From assembly GCA_012934845.2 (NCBI GenBank), contig WNNJ02002166.1:1-64000 (forward strand): 64,000 nucleotides of DNA. The letters run 5' to 3'. Each line of letters begins with the position of its first letter. The first letter of the stretch is position 1. The translations under genes were made by a program, and so were the position numbers. This stretch comes from Pomphorhynchus laevis. Taxonomy: Eukaryota > Acanthocephala > Palaeacanthocephala > Echinorhynchida > Pomphorhynchidae. The notes beneath the pieces are model-generated. The model ran no database searches and was not told the origin of the DNA. It worked only from the letters and a program-made list of their open reading frames with translations. Shown here in pieces: positions 56,484-64,000 of this stretch.

Positions 56484-58570
56484 GTTAAATCAACACAATA
56501 ACTTGTTTTACTTTTTTAATCAAATAACAATACAAAGGGTTATATAATAATGCTACAACGGTTTGTTAATTGCTTACAACCGTTTATATGATGGTTAATG
56601 CTTTTGTGCATATAACTACCAATCAAAGGTGTCGCTATGTTGCTTTCGGTCATTGTTCATGCAGTGACCGCTCTGTCGCGTCTGCTACATCCCTTATTTC
56701 TCTCATTTCAGTCTGGATATTAAATATCGAAGGTCCCTTCCGATGTTCTGTACTTCTTAAGACCGTTGTTATTGAGTGATCGTCTGGTAGATTAATTGTT
56801 GTGTTCGCTCGAATCGTTCTTGCAGATACTTCTGCACTACTGCTTAGTGGCAGCATGATTTAGGAAGTTGTTCACATGTCGTTATTTACTGTTCCACCTT
56901 CTTTATTTTTACTGAAGCACTTTTTAACCGGGTCTTCGGCACTTGATTTCGTCACTTTATTTCTGATAATCCGACCCCGAATGTCATTGGTATAACACCG
57001 TATGGGTCTAGCTGGATTGATACCGTGTAAAATTCGCACCTGTTCTTCGATTAATGCATCCTGGTATCCACTGTTTACATTTATTGTCTCTCTCAACCAA
57101 ACTGACTGTGATACTTCAAACGGCCGAGACTGAGCTCTTATGTTATATTGCTTCTTTTGTGATTCCTTTCTTGATTTTACTGTCTGTTGAATGCTTTAGA
57201 TGATCCAATATTGCTGATAATTTTCTCCCAGATATTAAAACTTTAGGGGATACGCCCATACTACTCTGATGTTTTTCGATGTGTAATTAGGAACTGTGAC
57301 GATGCCAACTCGAGATTTTTCTAAAATGCCAACTGCGCTTTAATAATTGCACAAATCGTTCTACCAACCCATTAGTTTCGGGATAATATGAAAATAGCCT
57401 GATATGGTGTATCCCGTTGGCTACACAAAATTATCGGAACTCTCGCGACGTAAATGGTAATCCATTATCGAAGACGATCTGCTTTGGCATTCCAAATGGT
57501 GGCAACATACTCTTTCGCTTTTAAATTGTCTCTCTTGCCAAAGGATTTATCTCTTCAATCTCTAAAGAGTGGCTGAAAGCGTCAATCACCAATTTAAAAA
57601 ACCGCACTCCACTGAACCCTCAAAGTCTATATGCAAGCGTTCCCATAGTTGCATTAGTACATCTTACTGGTGCAAGGTAACTTTTTTTAGATTGGGCGTT
57701 TCTTCTGCTCTGGAACAAATCGCAGGTTTGAACTGTATGTTTGATGTCAGTTTCGATTGATGACCACCAAAAATATCTTCTTGCTAGCTCTTTTTCATAG
57801 TATTTGTACCGAATGTATTGTGTGTAGAATCTGCGAAGTTCTTTGGCGCAACGTAGTCGGGATCACAATCATTTGCAGTCTCAACAGAATTCCGTCCTCG
57901 CTGGGCAGCTCATAAGCGCAAGAACAGTAAGTGGTGACGCGATGATCACAAATTCATGTAGTGCTCACATAACAACATGTAAAAGAATTCGTTCTTCGAT
58001 GGCTTGTTATTCATTTTTTATTTCAGTATTAAAGAATCGACAATATTTTGCATGATTTCATTGAGTTGCGCGATTCACTCGCTATACGTCTCGGTTTTAC
58101 AAAATCCAGTGGTTTTACAAAATGTCGATCTAACAATTGCAATGACAGGCTACGTTCAACTGTCCATTGACTCTCCCGCGCATAATCGTGCAATGAGTTG
58201 ATACATATCATATCCAACCCACAAGAGTGCAAGTCTTTCTTGCAATCTTCGAATACTTAATGCGCACTGAAATAATGCTCTAGTTGCTCCTTAAAAATTG
58301 TCCATTGCTCAGCCGTGACATTAAATGGCCGAAGTACAAGTGTAACTGATCACACTTGTACTGATATTGTCCTTTCTGGTACTGTTTTCGGATATTGCTG
58401 GTTGGCCAACAATTGAATAAATTTGTTGTGTCTGTTCAATCAATTGTCTGAATTGCTGTTGATCACCCTAGTCGTCAGTTGTCCTAAAATTAAATCAACA
58501 CACAGTAACTTGTTTTACTTTTTTTTATTCAAACAACGATTTATATAATAATACTAGTTGTGCATTTTCA
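56484..58570 (-). mobile_element. Ty3/Gypsy-type fossil with related ends
   Basis: Similar sequences of about 75 bp (AAATCAACACA...TAACTTGTTTTACTTTTTT...ATATAATAAT) lie at about 56484-56560 and 58488-58562 and look like parts of the two terminal repeats. Between them, on the minus strand, are a gag-like segment next to the right end (PFNVTAEQWTIFKEQLEHYF, about 58265-58335) and an integrase core segment around 57300-57490 (QIVFDNGLPFTS, YYPETNGLVERF), followed by a tail region. RT and protease are mostly missing. Internally deleted, many breaks, old. Confidence 0.75.
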
Positions 58571-58574
58571 ACAG

Positions 58575-60045
58575 TGAAAAATGTGTACAAGTGACGAAAG
58601 TTCAAAGAGTTTACTGGAAATAAACGAAAATGCAATGTTAAAGGTTAGTGATAAAGAATTTTTTAATAAAAATTGAATATCAGAGGAGCTAGCACCCATA
58701 TCAACGAAGGAAACTCCGTAATCGTGATTTTTAAGGTACTAATATTGAACAATCATATGTGCAACAATTTTTTGAGGGTTTCATCAAAAGTTTTCCTACA
58801 AAGAGACTCACCGAAGTGTAGGCAACTCACACCGGATCAGCTTCATTAACGTTGACATAGCATAAGAGTACCTAACGCTTGCTGCAAAGAACTTGGAGAT
58901 TATTGCCTCGATCGTGTACAAGCCGATACAGCTACAATTAAGATAACAAATATTTTAAACTCATAGGATGGAGCTGATTTCTTAGATCTGGAGAATCATT
59001 ACAAATTATAAACGCCAGATTTATTAAAGGTAAGGAGACATCCCCTACCTATTAATTTTGCACAAACATCTATAGACAATGCGATGGATATGTCTAAGTC
59101 ATCCTACAACCCCTTCTTCGGGTGAAACATTAAATTCAATTGCATTTCATATGACAACCGGACCTCCTCACTGTAACCAGTGTCATCACTGGAGTTCTAG
59201 ATGCAAATAACAGAAAATTTGCGGGTTCTGCTCTTACACTGAATCTGAGCACCCAATCAATTGTACTGCTGCTACCTGCTGCTCCAACTGCGGGTTACCA
59301 CACCCAGCGTGGTCCCACAGATGCTTTGCCTTTAAAGCCTACTTAAAAAGGCAATTGAAAACGTCGGCGTCCACCAAGCAGGTTACAGAAGGGTTCAACG
59401 ATGACGCAAAGAGTTCTGATCTATTGATGGACGATATCCTTATGATTATTGACAAACGAATTTCTTATAATATGAAGTCGATTGAAACCTTGCTGGGTAG
59501 GCTGACAGCGACGACGCTAGCACCTCTTATAATCTCAACATCTACAACACTGGCGTCTACAAAAAGGACTTCACCGAATAATACCTCCCAACTTTGTATG
59601 TCCAAGGAGAGCAAGAAGTGACGGATAAATAACAAGGGACATGATGATATTCCCCCAACCAGCCAAGGAGTGGCCAGTGGTCCAGCTGTTAGGTCGGAGG
59701 CAGGAAGGACAACCTTTCCCCTCTGGGCCTAACTAGGGGTTTCGCTGTCCGTTCTAATGACACACTTACATGGGAAGTAATTCCGAGCCGTTTTCAATAA
59801 ACATCATTCAGTGGAATTCGGGAGGTGCTTCTGCTTTTAGTCTTTAATCTGGTCGAAATACAGATATTATATTCCTTCAGTAAACTAGATATATCCGGTA
59901 TTCCCAGGACATCACTCGGTTTTTTTCCAAAGCACGTAACCAACCACGTTACTCCGTACATAACCCCACCTCACTCCTCTTCTTCTCAAGGTCTTTTAAC
60001 CATAATTAAATGCCACTTAAGATCATCCCTCTTATAAAACTATTC
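58575..60045 (+). mobile_element. LINE remnant: ORF1 zinc knuckles and start of ORF2
   Basis: 59155-59330 reads CNQCHHWSSRC, then CGFCSYTESEHPINC and CSNCGLPHPAWSHRC: three CCHC-type knuckles as in ORF1 of jockey/I-type LINEs, with a stop between the first two. 59355-59621 is an open Ser/Thr-rich frame (the ORF1 tail). At about 59795 INIIQWNSGGAS is the start of an APE endonuclease (ORF2), which ends within about 250 bp. 3'-truncated, inactive. Confidence 0.65.
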
Positions 60046-61635
60046 TTGTCCAGCCATGTTTTGTTTAGCGATAACACTCTAGAATAACGGTAAATGCATC
60101 AATTTAGCCAATATAGCCAAAACAACATCAATACACGGTCCTAGTAATTGTACATTTAATTTTATTATACGAAATTCATTTAAGTGTGAATTTTCAAATT
60201 TAAAATGTGCTTGTATTTTCTTATTGCTTATAATTTTTTTAGTTTGTAATCGTGTAATTGTTTATAAAGGTAAATAAATCAACTCAAAACTTACTGTGAT
60301 AAACTTAACATGAAATGTATTCTTTGGCGGTTTTGATATCATTTAAATAATAAACGCTAATGAACATTTATATTTCTGTAAGAGAAACATATACTACAAT
60401 ATTTCAAATACTAAATGACAACGTCATTTTAAGTTTGCATTAATTGCAGCAATATTCTTAACTGGTCATTTATCACTTTAATATAATTTTACAATGCGGG
60501 ATTTTGAATTTAGAGTTTCATTTTTTTCTTAAATTGTGATAAGTTCTCTTTCAAACTGCTTACAAATCAATAAGGAATAATTGCCGAAAAATGAAAATCA
60601 AACAATTTTCTGCACTATAATATACATGAATCGACGTCGTTTCGAAAATTTCATTATGGAAAAAGACGGGCTACCCATACTCAGGTTTCCAAATCGACGT
60701 ATACAATGTCCAAACGTAATTTATACGACAACTGTTGTATTTCATTTGTTTTTCAAAAACACTAGCCTTTCGTGTATCTACTTTAGTAACTTATTATTTG
60801 AAACGACACTTACAACGAATAAATAAAAAACTATTCGACTAAATAAAAACGTTGTCGCTCAAAATCACAACTTTCCTGTAGGATATTCGAAATCAATATA
60901 TTATAATTAAGCGCTATTTAAGTATTAATTTCACAAAAATGCAGAATATGAATTACGGAAAATCTTAAAATTAGGATGTTTATACTTTTTTAAATTTATT
61001 AAAATACGTGGACTCAGTTAACTGATAAAATTTGTTTTAAATGTTTAATTATAATGTAGCTTGTTTTCTGTGATTTACCAAAATTAACGAACAACACGTG
61101 ATACAACATAAAGTGATGATGCATCATCGGCAATTCTTAATAAAGCATGAGCATAATTGAACATACAAAAAAGCTAAAAGATTATAATAAGCTAAGATTT
61201 AAAAAAGATGAGTCCATAAAATGGCTTTTTTGTTATACATCAAATTTTCTACTAATTGTACCTATAAAACTAATCTGAAAATGAAGAGAACGTAATATAA
61301 TACAAAAACTAAACTCGTAGTATGATATCTTCTGTAAATAAAACTTTCTACTTACGCTAAAAGATATAAAAGAGTTAATATCAAAATATTGTAAATAAAG
61401 CTTTCGGTTCACATTGTTTTGCATGGATACAAAAAATTAATCCAAATAAGCTTTTCGTAAATAGAATATTCAAATCAGAGCAGACAATTAGAACAATACC
61501 CAAATATTTTCGAAACATATTTAAAGGATGATGTTGACGATTTAATCACCTACTGAACATTAGCTTCTTTTTATTTATATAGCCTATTTGATTGTCAATA
61601 ATTTTGTTTTTTTTTGATCGATAACTACTATTAAC
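60046..61635. other. 1.6 kb mostly without genes
   Basis: Holds one weak exon candidate (60629-60714) and an isolated PLE-1 end motif (AAATACGTGGACTCAGTTAA at about 61003-61022). The rest is AT-rich. Confidence 0.5.
60629..60714 (+). CDS. Weak candidate first exon
   Basis: ATG at 60629 gives MNRRRFENFIMEKDGLPIL then RFPNRRIQCPN up to a GTAATT donor (phase 2). Less AT-rich than its flanks. No partner exon found. Confidence 0.2.
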
Positions 61636-61639
61636 ATGG

Positions 61640-62160
61640 AATCTCCAACAGATCCTAGGGGATCAATCCAAACACAGTATATAATCAGAAATGTTTACCG
61701 AGCCATATTCCAGGGTTATTTAGAAGACACACTACTATTTCGACCACACATCCACATATTTTGCCCAACTCTCCTGGCCCACCATCCACATCCGCATCAA
61801 ACTCCGCCTTCTTCTCGTTACTTTTCGTCTCATCGCTGTCGGCTCCCCATCGTTCATCAACCTTCCTTTCTTAGACGATACTCGCCCCACCTCGCTATCG
61901 CTTCGTTCCTGTCATACCCTCTTACTCCACGTTCCTAATTACTCCAACAACTACGGTCTCCGATCCTTCCTCGTCGCCGCCTCACTCGCCTGGAATCAAC
62001 TCCCTCTCGACGTCCGCCGCGCTCCCTCCTTTATCACATTCAAACACCTCCTCCGTTCACACCTTCTCGACACCTGATTCACAGTTTTGTTTTGTTGTGG
62101 TCATGTAAGCGTGCGCTGGCACGCATTTGCCACGTTAAAATAAATCCTTTTTTTTACTAA
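61640..62160 (+). mobile_element. GC-rich LINE 3' end
   Basis: In one frame 61930-62075 reads NYSNNYGLRSFLVAASLAWN, QLPLDVRRAPSFITFKHLL, RSHLLDT and stop, the usual C-terminus of many LINE ORF2 proteins (WNSLPxxIRxxxSxxxFKxxLKxxL). The C-rich stretch before it (HRCRLPIVHQPSFLRRYSPH) and the run AAATAAATCCTTTTTTTTAC after it frame the copy. Base composition is far from the window average. Confidence 0.75.
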
Positions 62161-63200
62161 ATATAGTGTGTCACACTACATTTAAACACACTTTAGACAT
62201 ACTTTATAATGTATATTTTCTAGAATCACTTTGATTTTGAGAATTCCTCAGAAATATTCGAGGCATAAGTTTCTTTTGGTGATATCAAGTACACCAAAAG
62301 TAGTAGCATTTATACATTTGATTGAAAATCAAAACTTGTACATCAACATTAATTCGATTGTGGTGCACACATCTTTATATTTACAAGAATTCTTAAGAAA
62401 TAAATAAAAAATCATATCGAATTCTCAAATTGTTGTTCATTTATTATTAAGTAATATGAATAAAATAAAATTGTGTAAAAGTTAATATTATCTTTCAACT
62501 TTTCGGGCTAAATTTGTAAAGAAATGATTATGTATATGATAAGTACATACAATGGCTGATGGTGCTCTTAACAACACCATCACAAAAACGGTGTAGTCCA
62601 TGCATCTGTAATAGTTTCATATTGAAAAATGCAACTGAGTATTGGATTTTTGCTTCGTTACTTAATACTACTAGACTGGACGAATATATTTTGATTATTC
62701 CACTTATTTATTTCTTCTGTGAACTGGTATCATCACTTTAACGATAAATTAGTTATGTAGATTCGTAAATAATACATGTTATCTGGGTGAGCGATGAATA
62801 ACATTTTATTAAATAAACAATTTTTAAGAATATTTAAATAGTGAAATGTTATCTCAGATTTAAACGAGTTTTAAGATAAGAATATTTAACCTGGCTGCAT
62901 CAATTATGAAATAATTAAGGTGTTATATTTTATGAAATTTTAGATTAGACTATGCTTTTAAAATGATACATTTAAAATGAATTTAAAGTACAAATTGTAA
63001 AACTTATTTGTAAACAGATATTAATATTTTTGCATTATATTTCACATAAAATGCATATTTATAAAAATCTATTGAATAAAACAACAATACAGAACTATTT
63101 TTGACGAAACATAATACATCAAAATGGAACAAGCACTTCAGATGTCTTTATTATCAGTAGAAAAGAATGCGGATAAATCAGACGCATCTAATCAACTAGA
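62161..63200. other. Gene-free stretch and 3' flank of the last gene
   Basis: No gene recognised. TTTATT at 63147-63152 supplies an AATAAA signal on the minus strand about 50 nt past the stop of the gene at 63201. Confidence 0.5.
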
Positions 63201-63818
63201 TTAACGACCAGATTGAGAAGACGGAAACAACATGTTCCATATGCGAATGCTTTGCGGTGGCATAATTGTATATCCTCTTATTAATCGTTCATGTAAAGAT
63301 ATCAAATATGCAGCTTCACGATCGCATATTCGATCATTGATTTCTTGGAATGTAGATCCGTGTCTTCGCTGGCGATTATGTACTTCCTCAGTATCTACTA
63401 CAGAATCGTTTCTCTTTGAATAACTAATTTCTCCTGACAATTGTGGCATCCATCGTCGTGTAGCCTGGCGATCAACTCCACTCTCCCTTCGATTGCTGGA
63501 AATGTTTGCAGATGCTTCGAGCGCTCTACAATCTGTGATAGAAATATCATTTTCAGAAATATCTGTCTCTGAAAAATCGACGTTTAATTCTATCATAGGA
63601 TGTCGACGTCTTCTATTGAAGTCGTGCAATGACCAAGATCTATTAATAATGTCCCCATTCGGTCCGTATTTGGTTGGTATAGACAAGGTCATGATTCTTG
63701 GTGCAACATTTGAGTCAAAAATTGATGGTGTCGTATGATGCATTCTATTTCCAATAGTTTCTGGTTTCATTATCACGGGAACATTCACAATGTTTGGTAC
63801 GAATTCAGAATGTTCTAT
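63201..63818 (-). CDS. 3' exon of unrecognised host gene
   Basis: On the minus strand a TTGTTTAG acceptor (63819-63820 is the AG) opens a 206-codon frame ending TAA at 63201-63203: EHSEFVPNIVNVPVIMKPET, MTLSIPTKYGPNGDIINRSW, SLHDFNRRRRHPMIELNVDF, SETDISENDISITD, DREAAYLISLHERLIRGYTI and MPPQSIRIWNMLFPSS. It is low in AT-driven residues, Arg/Ser-rich and probably largely disordered. A polyadenylation signal follows. No upstream exon was identified in the remaining 180 bp, so the gene extends past the window. Family unknown. An in-frame GTG at 63788 is not needed as start. Confidence 0.6.
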   Translation of the reverse strand: MEHSEFVPNIVNVPVIMKPETIGNRMHHTTPSIFDSNVAPRIMTLSIPTKYGPNGDIINRSWSLHDFNRRRRHPMIELNVDFSETDISENDISITDCRALEASANISSNRRESGVDRQATRRWMPQLSGEISYSKRNDSVVDTEEVHNRQRRHGSTFQEINDRICDREAAYLISLHERLIRGYTIMPPQSIRIWNMLFPSSQSGR

Positions 63819-64000
63819 CTAAACAAGTACAAAAAGAGCAGACTATAAATGTGTGTTCATAAGCGAAAATAAGCAGATAATTGGCTTCTTGCTACATTCT
63901 AATGAACAATAAGTCTAATAATGACAAATGTTTGTAAACATTTGTAAACAATGGATCTTGCTAATTTATATCAACAACAAATGTCCTTGCTGCTATGAAC

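Noticed and set aside
63124-63204. 27-codon plus-strand frame MEQALQMSLL...
   Set aside because: Overlaps the 3' end of the minus-strand gene and its polyadenylation signal; no support.

Overview
This is AT-rich metazoan DNA: spliced genes with long introns, a neuronal-type bHLH gene, and mostly dead transposable elements. The proximity of a NeuroD/neurogenin-like bHLH, Penelope-like elements (PLEs), several LINE clades and Ty3/Gypsy fossils points to an animal. I cannot name the phylum. One LINE reads, from memory, very like teleost Rex3, so a fish-associated animal is one low-confidence idea.

Host genes I can support: a two-exon F-box gene (5199-6155 joined to 12813-13115, phase 0, 6.7 kb intron full of transposons); a single-exon bHLH gene on the minus strand (48759-49775); and a 3' exon of an unrecognised gene at the right edge (63201-63818, minus). 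Weaker exon candidates lie at 41085-41220 with 51784-51898, at 54962-55186 with 56379-56450, and at 60629-60714.

Layout. 1-5.2 kb: a 359-bp tandem repeat with an inverted copy, a foldback element and PLE tails. 5.2-13.1 kb: F-box gene, its intron holding a LINE with a restriction-enzyme-like endonuclease (REL), an RTE LINE and a LINE scrap. 13.5-18.9 kb: two PLE families. 18.9-28.99 kb: an REL-type LINE with a Cys-rich N-terminus, a Rex3-like 3' fragment with target-site duplications, a minisatellite, a second REL-type tail, a foldback element, LINE RT remains, a Gypsy fossil, an APE-type LINE and a third REL-type tail. 29-31 kb: nothing recognised. 30.9-34.8 kb: old PLE tail, a dimeric repeat carrying a good hammerhead ribozyme, and the best PLE copy (480-codon open RT frame). 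36-40.3 kb: PLE-derived chimera and a near full-length Rex3-like LINE with an HDV-like ribozyme candidate at its 5' end. 41-51.6 kb: inverted PLE tails, a PLE split by a 358-bp-period repeat, and the bHLH gene. 56.5-62.2 kb: Gypsy fossil, LINE ORF1 remnant, GC-rich LINE 3' end.

The most notable theme is RNA structure in mobile DNA: one convincing type I hammerhead (31951-32035, minus), one HDV-like candidate (37065-37190, plus), a roughly 76-nt two-helix pseudoknot-like module repeated about a dozen times with PLE tails, and two unrelated tandem repeats of nearly equal period (359 and 358 bp) that share hammerhead-like core boxes in permuted order.
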